Counted from the first letter of the stretch, positions 1 to 9,177 are shown. The stretch: 64,000 bases of DNA from Clostridiaceae bacterium (GCA_012523365.1 JAAYIQ010000088.1:1-64000), one strand, 5' to 3'. Translations and numbers: made by a program. Notes: generated from the sequence alone by a model not told the origin.

Positions 1-495
1 CTCGATTATCACTATGACCTATCACCCAGAGACGTGCAGAAGGCCGTCTTCATTCGCCAGTTCGAGCTCGCGTGCCGGGAAGATATCCCGGTGATCATAC
101 ATGAGCGCGAAGCGAGCGCGGACATGCTTGCGATTCTGACCGACTTCGGCAAGCGCGGACTTCTGTCGGAGACACCCGGCGTTTTTCATTGCTATTCAGG
201 AAGCGCCCAGACCGCTCAGATCCTCGTTCGTATGGGTTTTTTGCTGGGATTCGACGGGCCGGTCACTTTCAGAAATAACAAGAAGGCTTGGGAGGTTTTA
301 TCTTCCATACCGATCGATCGAATACTCATTGAGACCGATTGCCCTTATTTGACACCGGAACCTTTTCGAGGCAAGAGGAACGAGCCGGCGTATATCCCGT
401 ACATTCTGGTGAAGATCGCGGATTACCTCGGGAAGACCACCGAAGAAATGGCGCGAATCACTACCGGGAATGCGCGGCGGCTATTTCGGATATAA
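1..495 (+). CDS. tatD: TatD family metal-dependent hydrolase (5' end outside window)
   Basis: The reading frame is open from base 1, so the N-terminus lies outside the window; about 164 C-terminal residues remain of a protein normally near 255. TatD proteins are two-metal TIM-barrel 3'-5' DNases/hydrolases. Visible family motifs are the GLDYHYDLSP-type segment at the window start, VIIHEREA (metal histidine), GVFHCYSGS (metal histidine) and IETDCPYLTPEPFRG (metal aspartate and the substrate-binding tail). In Clostridia tatD usually follows metG. The stop is followed by about 150 bases of non-coding DNA and the promoter of a tRNA cluster. Confidence 0.93.
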   Translation, partial: LDYHYDLSPRDVQKAVFIRQFELACREDIPVIIHEREASADMLAILTDFGKRGLLSETPGVFHCYSGSAQTAQILVRMGFLLGFDGPVTFRNNKKAWEVLSSIPIDRILIETDCPYLTPEPFRGKRNEPAYIPYILVKIADYLGKTTEEMARITTGNARRLFRI

Positions 496-642
496 AAGCG
501 GGCGGTCGAGATGAGAGGCAAATCACCGGATTGGTACAAATACGGATGGACACTGGATATTATGAATCCGTTGGATTACAAGTGATCCGCAAGATCTCCG
601 GGTATCATTTTGAACCTTTTTCATACTCGCTTCATTCGATTA

Positions 643-671
643 TTGACAACATCTTTTGTATCCTTTATACT
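643..671 (+). promoter_or_regulatory. sigma-A promoter of the Val-Asp-Phe tRNA cluster
   Basis: TTGACA (643-648), an exact 17-base spacer and TATACT (666-671), 41 bases before the first tRNA. The 496-642 stretch upstream holds no supported gene. Confidence 0.8.
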
Positions 672-712
672 TCTTCTTGCGCTCCGAGAAGCGCAGTCCG
701 GTTTGAGGCAAC

Positions 713-788
713 GGGAGCATAGCTCAGCTGGGAGAGCATCTGCCTTACAAGCAGAGGGTCACAGGTTCGAGCCCTGTTGTTCCCACCA
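713..788 (+). tRNA. tRNA-Val (anticodon TAC)
   Basis: A 76-base cloverleaf with CCA encoded. The acceptor stem GGGAGCA pairs with TGTTCCC. The anticodon arm TCTGC-CTTACAA-GCAGA gives anticodon TAC, which reads GUA/GUG valine codons. The T-arm GTTCGAG loop is present. First of three tRNAs transcribed together. Confidence 0.97.
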
Positions 789-792
789 TAAT

Positions 793-869
793 GGCGCAGT
801 AGTTCAGTTGGTTAGAATGCCAGCCTGTCACGCTGGAGGTCGAGGGTTCGAGCCCCTTCTGCGTCGCCA
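793..869 (+). tRNA. tRNA-Asp (anticodon GTC)
   Basis: A 77-base cloverleaf with encoded CCA. Acceptor GGCGCAG pairs with CTGCGTC (one G-U). Anticodon arm CCAGC-CTGTCAC-GCTGG gives GTC. It starts only four bases after tRNA-Val, so the two are co-transcribed. Confidence 0.97.
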
Positions 870-899
870 TCATTCCCCCGGTTCACTGGAACCGGACAT

Positions 900-975
900 G
901 CCCAGATAGCTCAGTCGGTAGAGCAGTGGACTGAAAATCCTCGTGTGGTTGGTTCGATTCCGACTCTGGGCACCA
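900..975 (+). tRNA. tRNA-Phe (anticodon GAA)
   Basis: A 76-base cloverleaf with encoded CCA. The acceptor GCCCAGA pairs perfectly with TCTGGGC and the loop CTGAAAA gives anticodon GAA. Odd point: the anticodon stem GTGGA/TCCTC has a T-T mismatch at its second pair (positions 28 and 42 in tRNA numbering); the other four pairs are Watson-Crick. Confidence 0.95.
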
Positions 976-978
976 AAT

Positions 979-1006
979 CCGGTCGATGAAATCGGCCGGT
1001 TTTTTT
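979..1006 (+). terminator. intrinsic terminator of the tRNA cluster
   Basis: CCGGTCGAT, loop GAA, ATCGGCCGG (nine pairs, one G-U) followed by seven T. It starts four bases after the CCA of tRNA-Phe. Confidence 0.9.
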
Positions 1007-1123
1007 ATGGGTCAGTTTGCCGGATTTATTTTGCGGCTGATTATCATTCTTTTTTCCATGATCACATATTCGGCAAAAAAATATTGTATAATACGACTTA
1101 CTTGATTTTCGGAGGAAGCAAAT

Positions 1124-3907
1124 ATGGAAAAGGCATATGCCTTAAACAAGAAGCAAGTGCTCGAACAACTGAATTCCGATGAGACGATCGGTCTGTCGCA
1201 AACCGAGGCGGAGAAAAGACTGATACAGTACGGCTTGAATTCGTTGGGCGAGGAGAAGAAGACTCCATTATGGAAGCGCTTTTTGGGTCAATTTGCCGAT
1301 GCCATGGTTCTGATATTGATCGGAGCGGCGATTTTATCCGCGTTTATGGCTTTGAACGAGCCTGGATTCGAAGGATGGATCGACGTTATTGTTATTATGG
1401 CCATTGTCATCATTAACGCAATTTTGGGAGTTTATCAGGAGGGTAAGGCGGACCAGGCAATCGCGGCACTGAAGAAAATGAGCTCGCCTCAGAGCAAGGT
1501 TTTTCGGGACGGGCAGAAGACGGAAGTTCCTTCCGACCAATTGGTGCCGGGCGACATCGTCGCGTTGGAAGCAGGCGATTTAGTTGCCGCTGATTTGCGG
1601 ATACTATCCCAGAGTTCAATCAAGGTTGAAGAAGCCTCCCTGACGGGAGAATCCGTTCCCGTCGAGAAAAACGCGTTTGCGGTTCTTTCCGAAGATACGG
1701 GCTTGGGTGATCGCGAGAATATGTTTTTCATGGGTACTGCGATTACGTACGGAAGAGCCGTTGGTATTGTTACAGACACCGGGACGAGAACGGAGCTCGG
1801 GAAAATCGCGACGAAGTTGAAGACGATCGATGATTCCGTCACGCCGTTACAACGCAACCTGAACAGTCTCGGCAAAATTCTCGGCGCGATTTGCATCGCC
1901 GTCTGTTTGATTGTTTTTATTGTGGACGTTTTCATCCAGAAGACCCCTTGGGATGAGAGCTTGATGATTGCCGTCAGTTTGGCTGTCGCAGCGATTCCCG
2001 AAGGGCTGGCCGCCGTTGTAACCATCGTTCTGGCGATCGGGATGACGCGAATGGCTTCCCGTAACGCGATCGTGCGTAAACTCCTTGCGGTTGAGACATT
2101 GGGCTGTGTGGATGTTATCTGTTCGGACAAGACCGGAACTCTGACACAAAATGAGATGACGGTAACGCGTTTCTTTTCCGCTTCGCGGCTGTTTCACGTT
2201 TCCGGGTCCGGTTATACCCCGAACGGCGCCATCGTAGCGGAGGACGGCCAACCGACTGATTCGGAGATGAATATCAGGCTGTCTATGCTCGCGTCCGTTC
2301 TGTGTAATGATGCCGTCATCCGAGAGAACGGGGACGGTCGTTTTTCCTGCATCGGTGATCCCACGGAGGGATCGTTGATCGCACTGGCCGCAAAGGGTGG
2401 ATACATAAGACAAGAGAGTCACTCCGAGTATCCGAGAATAACGGAACTGCCCTTTGACTCCGACAGAAAAATGATGACGACTTATCATATAAACGTTATT
2501 CCGGAGCAAATTACTTCATTTACCAAGGGAGCTCCGGACATCATACTGGGTCGTTGCGTTTCTTTTTTCGACGGTAAAAAGGCCGTTCCGATGACTGATT
2601 CGATTCGCAAGGAAATTGAAGATACCAATCACCGTTTTGCATCCGATGCTCTTCGAGTACTCGCTCTGGCCTATAAGACATACGGAGCTGAGGACGAGAA
2701 CATCGCAGCGGATTTTTCTCATGAGAATGACCTGATATTTTTGGGGTTGACCGGCATGATTGATCCGGCCCGACCCGAAGCCAAGGAGGCGATCCGTGTG
2801 TGCAGGGACGCAGGTATTCGTCCGGTCATGATCACGGGTGATTATAAAGATACCGCCGTTGCCATCGCAAGAGATCTCGGAATGATGAAGGATACCGACA
2901 AAAGTCTTTCGGGAGCGGAGCTGGATGCCGTTACCGATGAGGAACTTGAGATACTTTGCGAAACGACCAGTGTCTATGCCAGGGTTTCACCTGATCATAA
3001 GGTCAGAATCGTGAATGCACTCAAGAAGAATCAACATATCGCCTCCATGACCGGAGACGGAGTAAACGATGCGATGGCCTTAAAATCGGCCGATATCGGT
3101 GTTGCGATGGGCATCACCGGCACCGAAGTGGCCAAAAACTCTGCGGATATGATACTGACGGACGACAATTTCGCGACGATCGTCCACGCGATCGAAGAAG
3201 GCCGGATCATATACGGCAATATTCGAAAATTTGTCGGATTTCTGCTTTCGTGCAACGTCGGAGAAATTTTGGTTATTTTCATCATTTCTTTGATTCCCGC
3301 GGCTTTTTTCAACGCTGTCGGCGTACCGATAACGGGCGCGATAACTCCTCTGACTGCGATTCAACTGCTTTGGCTGAATTTAGTTACCGACAGTTTTCCC
3401 GCTCTTGCGTTAGGTAGAGAAAAGGGTGAACCCGACATCATGAAACAACCGCCGCGAAGAAAAAACGAATCGATCATCAACAGAAGCATGAAACGGATGA
3501 TTATGGTTCAAAGTTCGGCGATTTTTGTGGCCGTATTTTCTTCCTTCATGATCGGTCTGAACATTCTTTTCGTAAACAGCGAGTATCGTCTTGAATCCTC
3601 GAGAACGATGGCTTTTGCAACCCTGATCATTGCGGAATTGTTCAGAGCCTTCAGCTCGAGATCGGAACGGGTAAGCATCTTTAAACTCGGCATTTTCTCG
3701 AATAAAATGATGAACGCCGCCGTAATATTCTCCTCGCTTATGCTTCTTCTGGTGATTTACATTCCCGGTGTGAACAGCATATTCGACAACAGAGCTCTGC
3801 CTCTGATTGCATGGCTTCCGATTGTTCTTCTTGCGGTTATTCCGTTTCTGGCCGGAGAGATCTCCAAGGCTTTTCGAACGAAGTTCCCCAATCGGAAGAT
3901 GAATTAA
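1124..3907 (+). CDS. P-type calcium-transporting ATPase (PMCA/SERCA-like)
   Basis: A 927-residue cation pump of the P2 class that exports Ca2+ at the cost of ATP. Order: N-terminal cation_ATPase_N domain, two membrane helices (about 60-110), actuator domain with SLTGES (about 172), helices M3-M4 with the ion-binding IPEGL (about 290), phosphorylation site SDKTGTLT with D335, nucleotide-binding domain, MTGDGVND hinge (about 643), then six C-terminal helices containing LWLNLVTDSFPALALG. Length and the NLVTDSFPALALG segment match bacterial Ca2+ ATPases such as YloB/LMCA1. The start follows GGAGG eight bases upstream, and a TATAAT box lies at 1087-1092. Substrate is inferred from family, not proven. 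Confidence 0.93.
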   Translation: MEKAYALNKKQVLEQLNSDETIGLSQTEAEKRLIQYGLNSLGEEKKTPLWKRFLGQFADAMVLILIGAAILSAFMALNEPGFEGWIDVIVIMAIVIINAILGVYQEGKADQAIAALKKMSSPQSKVFRDGQKTEVPSDQLVPGDIVALEAGDLVAADLRILSQSSIKVEEASLTGESVPVEKNAFAVLSEDTGLGDRENMFFMGTAITYGRAVGIVTDTGTRTELGKIATKLKTIDDSVTPLQRNLNSLGKILGAICIAVCLIVFIVDVFIQKTPWDESLMIAVSLAVAAIPEGLAAVVTIVLAIGMTRMASRNAIVRKLLAVETLGCVDVICSDKTGTLTQNEMTVTRFFSASRLFHVSGSGYTPNGAIVAEDGQPTDSEMNIRLSMLASVLCNDAVIRENGDGRFSCIGDPTEGSLIALAAKGGYIRQESHSEYPRITELPFDSDRKMMTTYHINVIPEQITSFTKGAPDIILGRCVSFFDGKKAVPMTDSIRKEIEDTNHRFASDALRVLALAYKTYGAEDENIAADFSHENDLIFLGLTGMIDPARPEAKEAIRVCRDAGIRPVMITGDYKDTAVAIARDLGMMKDTDKSLSGAELDAVTDEELEILCETTSVYARVSPDHKVRIVNALKKNQHIASMTGDGVNDAMALKSADIGVAMGITGTEVAKNSADMILTDDNFATIVHAIEEGRIIYGNIRKFVGFLLSCNVGEILVIFIISLIPAAFFNAVGVPITGAITPLTAIQLLWLNLVTDSFPALALGREKGEPDIMKQPPRRKNESIINRSMKRMIMVQSSAIFVAVFSSFMIGLNILFVNSEYRLESSRTMAFATLIIAELFRAFSSRSERVSIFKLGIFSNKMMNAAVIFSSLMLLLVIYIPGVNSIFDNRALPLIAWLPIVLLAVIPFLAGEISKAFRTKFPNRKMN

Positions 3908-3962
3908 TAGGCGGAAGGCAGGTGCTGAGGTTTAAACGGTTTCCGGACCGGCAAACTTCTTC

Positions 3963-3991
3963 TTGCACCCTCATAGAGCGTGTGATAAAAT
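3963..3991 (+). promoter_or_regulatory. sigma-A promoter of secG
   Basis: TTGCAC (3963-3968), 17-base spacer, TAAAAT (3986-3991), 40 bases before the secG start. Confidence 0.7.
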
Positions 3992-4031
3992 TAGACGGAT
4001 TTACAGAAAGATTGGATTCGGAGGCTTAATT

Positions 4032-4280
4032 ATGGAAATGGTCGCAATTGTGCTGGCATCTGTGGATATATTGATTTCCGCTACATTGGTTTTCCTGGTC
4101 GTTTTCCAGGAAGGAAACGATAAAGGCCTCGGAGTGATCGGCGGCGGAGCGGACACCTTTTTCGGCAAAGAAAAGGGTCGCTCCCGTGAGAATGTGTTGA
4201 AACGTTTGACCACTATTTTGGCAATTTCCTTTGCCGTAGTGACCATCGTGCTTTTCCGTATCATTGCCGGAGGAGTTTAA
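4032..4280 (+). CDS. secG: preprotein translocase subunit SecG
   Basis: An 82-residue membrane protein, the small non-essential subunit of the SecYEG translocon. Two hydrophobic segments (about 3-23 and 57-78) flank the typical cytoplasmic loop with FQEGNDKGLGVIGGGADTFF, matching the family pattern QEGKxxGLG...GG. The start at 4032 was chosen because GGAGG lies eight bases upstream; an in-frame extension to 3963 would run through the promoter. SecG is commonly followed by rnr in Firmicutes, as here. Confidence 0.94.
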   Translation: MEMVAIVLASVDILISATLVFLVVFQEGNDKGLGVIGGGADTFFGKEKGRSRENVLKRLTTILAISFAVVTIVLFRIIAGGV

Positions 4281-4488
4281 TCCCTGAAATTGAATGATTA
4301 TCATCATGAATCGGTCTTCCGTCGCCGGGTTACAGGCGAGGCGGGCCGTTTTTTGTTGCCGGTTTCGTTTTCCGGGGAGACGGTTGTAATCATTCGTTAC
4401 GAGAAGTCTTAATGGAACATTTCTGCTGTTTTTCGGTATACTGACAGAAGAGTAATCTTTTGACCCAAACGGAGAAAGAGGCGCATTT

Positions 4489-6498
4489 ATGAAAAAGAGC
4501 AAGGGTAACGGCCGGAGACGTGATTCGTTCAAAGTTCATTCGTCATTCGCAAAACCGGTCGCCAAAGGCCGACAGTTCAAGCCGGGCAAATCGTCCGATT
4601 CCGTTTTGCCCGTCGCGTCCGTTAAATCGCGAGGCCCGGCTTCGACTCCTTTTTCTTGTGTCGGTATTCTTCGAAAAGGAGAAACGGACTTATATGTAGA
4701 TCCGGACCCGGGGTATTCGTTTGAGCAATACGGAAGAATACGAATCCCGCCCGACAATCAAAACGGTGCACCGTTGAATATGAAGGTCTTCTGTACCATT
4801 GTTAACCCCGAGGATCCGGCCGGTACATACGTCGGGAAAATAACGGAGGTTCTCGGTGATCCCGGCGAAAGCGACGTTGCGATGAAAGCGATACTGCTTC
4901 AGTACGGAATCCCGGAGGAATTTCCCGAGGAAGTGACGAGCGAAGCTTCCGGCTTCCCGATGCATCCTTCGGATGAAGATATTGATATCGCGATCGCAAG
5001 CGGGAGACGAGATTTACGATCCATGAGAACCGTAACGATCGACGGAGAAGACGCGAAGGATTTGGACGACGCGATATCAATTGAGAAACTGCCGGGGAAA
5101 GGATACCTCTTGTATGTTCATATCGCGGACGTATCACATTATGTAACCGAAGGATCACCTTTGGATCTGGAGGCCAGACAGCGGGCGACGAGTGTGTATC
5201 CAGTGGATCGTGTCGTCCCGATGCTTCCGCCTCGACTCTCCAACAGCTTGTGCAGTCTGAACCCGGAGGTTCCGAGGTTTGCGCTGACCGCTAAGATGAC
5301 TATTGATTACGATGGAGAAGTTCGTGACGGTGAAATATTCGAAAGCATAATTAAGAGTAATGCGCGTACCTCGTATTCCGAGATCCATGACATTTTATAT
5401 GCGGGGAAGACGATTGAACGGTATGCGGAACTTGAAGCGATGTTTCGGGATATGGATGCTCTGATGCGGATCCTGAAAGAGAAACGCAGCCGTCGCGGCT
5501 CGATCGAGTTTTCATTTCCGGAAACGCATGTCGTAATGGGCGGGAAGGGAAAGCCGACAGATATTTTCGCGAGCCCGATTACCGACGCTAACCGGATCAT
5601 CGAGGAGTTTATGATCGTAACCAACGAGTTTGTTGCGGCAAAGTTTCACGCAATGTCTCACCCGTTTATTTATCGTGTACACGAAGACCCCGATGAACTG
5701 AAGATTGCTGATTTTTTGCGAGTAGCGAAGCTTTTCGGCGCGAAAACGACGCGGAAGGGAAAGATCACCCCGGAATTTCTGGCCGAGCTGATGAGCCGGA
5801 TTTCGGGAGAAACCTTTGCGCCTGCTCTGTCACAGATCCTGCTTCGTTCGCTGGCCAAAGCACGATATTCCGAAGAGAACCTCGGGCACTTCGGGCTCAA
5901 TTCCCGAAACTACTGCCATTTCACCTCTCCGATACGCCGATATCCCGATTTGTACATTCATCGAATCATTAAGGCGTATCTGAACGGCAAGCCTCAGAAA
6001 GCTTATTTCGGCGGAAACGTGAAACCGATCTCGGAGCGAAGCTCGGAGATGGAGCGCAATGCGGCTGAAGCCGAGCGGGAAGCGACCGATCAGAAAGTAG
6101 CCGAGTACATGGCCGATCATGTCGGTGAGGAGTTCGAAGGAATCATTTCCGGCATTTCACAGGGGGGACTTTTTGTGCGGCTGCAGAACACGGCGGAGGG
6201 GATGGTTCCTTTTCGAACGATGGCGGATTATTACGAATACGACGACCGGCGCTTGGAAGCCCGAGGAAGGGCAAGCGGTCGAGTTTATCGAATCGGCCAG
6301 GCTGTTTTGATCAAGGTCGGAGCAGTTGATACTGTTTTACGGAGAGTCGATTTCGTATTGGAAGAAGCCGCGACCGAACCGAGCGGGATACGCTTCGGCG
6401 GAGAGGGCGGGAGGAAAGATAAAAAGAGAGAACCTCGTGATCGGTTCTCTCACCAGAAAGGCAAAGGGAGAAAAGGGAAAGGAAAGAAGGGCAGGTAG
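4489..6498 (+). CDS. rnr: ribonuclease R (RNB-family 3'-5' exoribonuclease)
   Basis: A 669-residue processive exoribonuclease that degrades structured RNA and acts in RNA quality control. After a basic N-terminus come an OB/cold-shock region, the RNB catalytic domain with the metal-binding aspartates in DGEDAKDLDDAIS (about 184-196), the FGLNSRNYCHFTSPIRRYPDL signature, an S1 domain (about 555-630) and a lysine/arginine-rich tail typical of RNase R. It is shorter than B. subtilis RNase R (about 780), mainly at the N-terminus, which lacks the helix-turn-helix region. Secretion/RNA gene order secG-rnr is conserved; smpB does not follow here. Start ATG with GGAG 12 bases upstream; a TATACT box at 4437-4442 may be its -10. 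Confidence 0.95.
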   Translation: MKKSKGNGRRRDSFKVHSSFAKPVAKGRQFKPGKSSDSVLPVASVKSRGPASTPFSCVGILRKGETDLYVDPDPGYSFEQYGRIRIPPDNQNGAPLNMKVFCTIVNPEDPAGTYVGKITEVLGDPGESDVAMKAILLQYGIPEEFPEEVTSEASGFPMHPSDEDIDIAIASGRRDLRSMRTVTIDGEDAKDLDDAISIEKLPGKGYLLYVHIADVSHYVTEGSPLDLEARQRATSVYPVDRVVPMLPPRLSNSLCSLNPEVPRFALTAKMTIDYDGEVRDGEIFESIIKSNARTSYSEIHDILYAGKTIERYAELEAMFRDMDALMRILKEKRSRRGSIEFSFPETHVVMGGKGKPTDIFASPITDANRIIEEFMIVTNEFVAAKFHAMSHPFIYRVHEDPDELKIADFLRVAKLFGAKTTRKGKITPEFLAELMSRISGETFAPALSQILLRSLAKARYSEENLGHFGLNSRNYCHFTSPIRRYPDLYIHRIIKAYLNGKPQKAYFGGNVKPISERSSEMERNAAEAEREATDQKVAEYMADHVGEEFEGIISGISQGGLFVRLQNTAEGMVPFRTMADYYEYDDRRLEARGRASGRVYRIGQAVLIKVGAVDTVLRRVDFVLEEAATEPSGIRFGGEGGRKDKKREPRDRFSHQKGKGRKGKGKKGR

Positions 6499-6502
6499 CA
6501 TT

Positions 6503-6736
6503 TCAGTCGTCGATTCTGTACCGCTTGAGCGCTTCAACAAGATCGTCGCATGCGTCGCTGTGGATTTCCAGAAGAATCGGACGTTGCAGTTCCAAACTGA
6601 AAATCCCCATGATCGACTTGGCGTCAACCACATATCGGCCTGAAGACAAATCGACGTCATAAGGGAATGAATTGACGGTGTGGACGAAGTCCTTTACGTC
6701 GGAGATGGATTTAAAGTGAACGGTGAAACATACCAT
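6503..6736 (-). CDS. HPr-like protein lacking the phosphorylatable histidine
   Basis: 77 residues in the HPr fold. The segment DLSSGRYVVDAKSIMGIFSL aligns with the regulatory serine region of HPr (Ser46 neighbourhood, usually SIMGLMSL). The N-terminal HARPA site that carries the catalytic His15 is absent, so it cannot relay phosphate in the PTS; like Crh it may be purely regulatory, or may have another job (inference). The start at 6736 is preferred because AGAGGG precedes it by nine bases; a longer frame reaches 7015 but would run through the promoter and into mtaB. It is convergent with rnr, four bases apart. Confidence 0.8.
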   Translation of the reverse strand: MVCFTVHFKSISDVKDFVHTVNSFPYDVDLSSGRYVVDAKSIMGIFSLELQRPILLEIHSDACDDLVEALKRYRIDD

Positions 6737-6791
6737 ATATTCTGTCCCTCTCATTCTATCGGCACTTATTACGTGAACCCTACGGCCTTTT

Positions 6792-6819
6792 AGTTTATCA
6801 CAGGTAGAATTCCTGTCAA
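6792..6819 (-). promoter_or_regulatory. sigma-A promoter of the HPr-like gene
   Basis: Read on the minus strand: TTGACA (6819-6814), 16-base spacer, TAAACT (6797-6792). A second TTGACA copy lies seven bases farther upstream (6826-6821). Confidence 0.6.
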
Positions 6820-6949
6820 TTGTCAAACGTACAAATATGGGCGTTACGCTGGTAAGGGAACTGACGCAAAACTGCTCGTGACGAATAATTTTCAAACCGG
6901 AAAGGACGGACAACAATTGAAGATGCGAGCCTGTGAAAGGAAGGGTCAA

Positions 6950-8302
6950 ATGGATAACGAAGAAGTTTCCCGGCTCCTTGAACGCTATCCGAATGGCCCG
7001 AAGGTCTATTTCCAAACGCTCGGATGTAAGGTGAACAGCTACGAAACGGATGCCGTACGCATACTTTTCGAGTCAAGAGGCTTCCGGACGACGACAGATC
7101 CGCGCGATTGTGATGTCTGTGTCGTAAATACCTGTACAGTAACCGCAGAGGCGGACCGGAAGTCCGGTCAAATGCTCAGACGAGCCAAGAAGCTTGCTCC
7201 CCGGGCAGTGGTCGCCGCCATGGGATGCAGAACCGAGATGCGAAAAGCAATTGATGAAGCCGATGTGTGTGTCGGAACCGTCGACCGGGCCGGACTGGTG
7301 GACTTGGTAATCAGTCGGCTTTTCGAGCGGAGCGATGATCCCGATTCGGTCTTGACAAACGAGCATCGCTCCCGAATGGCTAAGTTCGAAGATTTCGGGC
7401 CGGTCATTTCCCGGGAGGGAACACGGGCGTTCGTTAAGATCCAGGACGGGTGCGACAATTATTGCAGTTACTGTATCATTCCCTACGCCAGAGGCAGGTC
7501 GCGTAGTCGTTCTGAGGAAAGCATTCTTCACGAGATTCGATGTCTCGGCGAGGAGGGCTATATCGAGATCGTTCTGACCGGTATCAACCTCGGCGCCTTC
7601 GGAAAGGACAGTGAAAATGCTCATGATGCGTTGACTCGTCTTCTTAAGAAAGCAGAGAGCACAGAAAACATTCGGAGGATCAGATTAGGCTCGATTGAGC
7701 CGCAGATGATTGACGAGGCTTTCGTCCGCACGATTGCCGAAAGCAGCAAAATATGCCGGCATCTGCACGTTTCGCTTCAAAGCGGATCTGACTCGGTGTT
7801 GCTCCGAATGAATCGAAAATACAACATAAAACACTTCGCTGAATCGATTGCTCTCCTGCGAGAATCAATGCCGAACATACATCTTTCGACAGACATCATC
7901 GTCGGGTTTCCGGCGGAAACAGAGTCGGAACACCGGGAAAGTCTCTTGTTTTGTGAGCAAGCCGGTTTTTCGAAAATACACGTATTTCCATATTCGGTTC
8001 GAGCCGGAACCGTCGCAGCGGATATGCAACCAAAGATCGACTCCGCGACAAAAAGCAAGCGCAAGGGGGACTTTTTGCGCTTATCCGAGGACTTACATAT
8101 TCGGGCTGCCGAAGAGATGCTCGGAAAGATCGTCAGCGTCCTTGTCGAAGAGCAGAATCATGGAATGTATTCAGGCTATTCGAAAGAGTATTTTCGGGTT
8201 ATTTTCTCTTCCGGCTCTGTCTTTGAGTCCGGAAGCGAGGCACAGGTGCAAATTACCGGCTTATCCGATGAAACATTGACCGGAATCGCTCATGAACGAT
8301 AA
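6950..8302 (+). CDS. mtaB: tRNA t6A37 methylthiotransferase MtaB
   Basis: A radical-SAM enzyme that adds a methylthio group to N6-threonylcarbamoyladenosine-37 of tRNAs reading ANN codons. Order: N-terminal UPF0004 domain with the cluster-binding cysteines (TLGCKVNSYE, VVNTCTVT, AAMGC), radical-SAM core with DGCDNYCSYCIIPYARG (CX3CX2C at about 168-175), then a C-terminal TRAM domain. The TLGCKVN signature separates MtaB from MiaB (TYGCQMN) and RimO. The start at 6950 was chosen for its GGAAGG five bases upstream; the same frame is open to 6878 (GTG). 450 residues, normal for the family. Confidence 0.94.
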   Translation: MDNEEVSRLLERYPNGPKVYFQTLGCKVNSYETDAVRILFESRGFRTTTDPRDCDVCVVNTCTVTAEADRKSGQMLRRAKKLAPRAVVAAMGCRTEMRKAIDEADVCVGTVDRAGLVDLVISRLFERSDDPDSVLTNEHRSRMAKFEDFGPVISREGTRAFVKIQDGCDNYCSYCIIPYARGRSRSRSEESILHEIRCLGEEGYIEIVLTGINLGAFGKDSENAHDALTRLLKKAESTENIRRIRLGSIEPQMIDEAFVRTIAESSKICRHLHVSLQSGSDSVLLRMNRKYNIKHFAESIALLRESMPNIHLSTDIIVGFPAETESEHRESLLFCEQAGFSKIHVFPYSVRAGTVAADMQPKIDSATKSKRKGDFLRLSEDLHIRAAEEMLGKIVSVLVEEQNHGMYSGYSKEYFRVIFSSGSVFESGSEAQVQITGLSDETLTGIAHER

Positions 8303-8472
8303 TGCGCTCTTACAATGTCATTTACGGGTATAAAGCGAGTTTTTCGGTTAATATTTTATTACGGATGCGCCGTTTCGTATCAAATTCCTTAAATCATGCT
8401 ACAATAAAACATAAATATGATTTGTGATTGTATAATGTCGAAAAGATATCCGACGATACCGGAGGTGGTAGA

Positions 8473-8727
8473 ATGGTTGATTCCGAGACCGCAAGATTTT
8501 CGTTTAATATGGACAAGTCCGAAGACGTTCGGGAATTGATGGCTTTTGTTTTGTCTGCTCTGGAGGAGAAAGGCTATAATCCGATCAATCAACTGGTTGG
8601 GTATTTCATGTCGGGTGATCCGACTTACATCACCAATTACAAGGGTGCTCGCGGCATTATTCGACGGATCGAGCGGGATGAACTGCTTGAAGTCATCGTA
8701 AGACAATATTGCGAGCGGTTGAAGTAG
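8473..8727 (+). CDS. ireB: IreB family regulatory phosphoprotein (UPF0297)
   Basis: 84 residues; in Enterococcus IreB is a substrate of the PASTA kinase IreK and tunes cephalosporin resistance. The conserved segments [20 protein letters not shown] and [19 protein letters not shown] are present. The N-terminal threonine usually phosphorylated in ETARFSF is present. Start chosen for GGAGGTGG seven bases upstream; a TATAAT box sits at 8431-8436. It lies 17 bases before ruvX, the classic UPF0297-ruvX pair that normally follows alaS, which is absent here. Confidence 0.93.
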   Translation: MVDSETARFSFNMDKSEDVRELMAFVLSALEEKGYNPINQLVGYFMSGDPTYITNYKGARGIIRRIERDELLEVIVRQYCERLK

Positions 8728-8744
8728 TTCGGGGAGCATACTCA

Positions 8745-9173
8745 ATGGGTAGAGCGATGGCTATCGATTACGGATCGCGAAGAATCGGAATCGCTCTGAG
8801 CGACCCGCTTCGAATTATCGCGCAAGCTTACGAGACGGTTTACTGGAACGGTCGGAGCATTGACCGCGCCTTGGAACGTATTGCTCTGATAATATCGGAG
8901 AATGAAGTGGAAGATATCATACTCGGTTCCCCGAGAAGGACGGACGGCGCCGTAAGCGAATCTCAGCGAGCGGCGGAGGAATTCGGAGAACTGATCTTTC
9001 AGAAAACCGGGCTTTCTCCGATCTATGCGGACGAGCGCTATACCTCTGTGATTGCATCGAGGTATCTGGATGAAACTGGAGTGTCATGCAGAGATCGGAA
9101 ATCCGTCATTGACCAGATGGCCGCTCAAATTATTCTTCGGGAGTATCTGGACAAACATCGCCCCTCAAACTGA
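8745..9173 (+). CDS. ruvX: RuvX/YqgF family Holliday-junction resolvase-like nuclease
   Basis: 142 residues with an RNase H-like fold, involved in 16S rRNA 5'-end processing and/or junction resolution. Motifs: MAIDYGSRRIGIALSD (first catalytic Asp), GSPRRTDGAVSESQ, YADERYTSVIASRYL and the last acidic residue in VIDQMAAQIILREYL. Start 8745 uses GGGGAG nine bases upstream; the open frame extends to 8709 inside ireB without a good site. Confidence 0.93.
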   Translation: MGRAMAIDYGSRRIGIALSDPLRIIAQAYETVYWNGRSIDRALERIALIISENEVEDIILGSPRRTDGAVSESQRAAEEFGELIFQKTGLSPIYADERYTSVIASRYLDETGVSCRDRKSVIDQMAAQIILREYLDKHRPSN

Positions 9174-9177
9174 TTCA

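Noticed and set aside
339-722. 127-residue + frame over the tatD end and spacer
   Set aside because: Out of frame with tatD, runs into the tRNA promoter, and has no recognisable domain.
1489-2130. 213-residue antisense frame within the Ca2+ ATPase gene
   Set aside because: Shadow of a clearly coding strand with strong P-type ATPase motifs; no ribosome binding site.
4300-4360. Terminator between secG and rnr
   Set aside because: A T-run exists (about 4350) but the GC-rich bases before it do not form a clean stem.
6503-7015. 170-residue long form of the HPr-like gene
   Set aside because: The extra N-terminus would cover its own promoter and the mtaB start and shows no domain.
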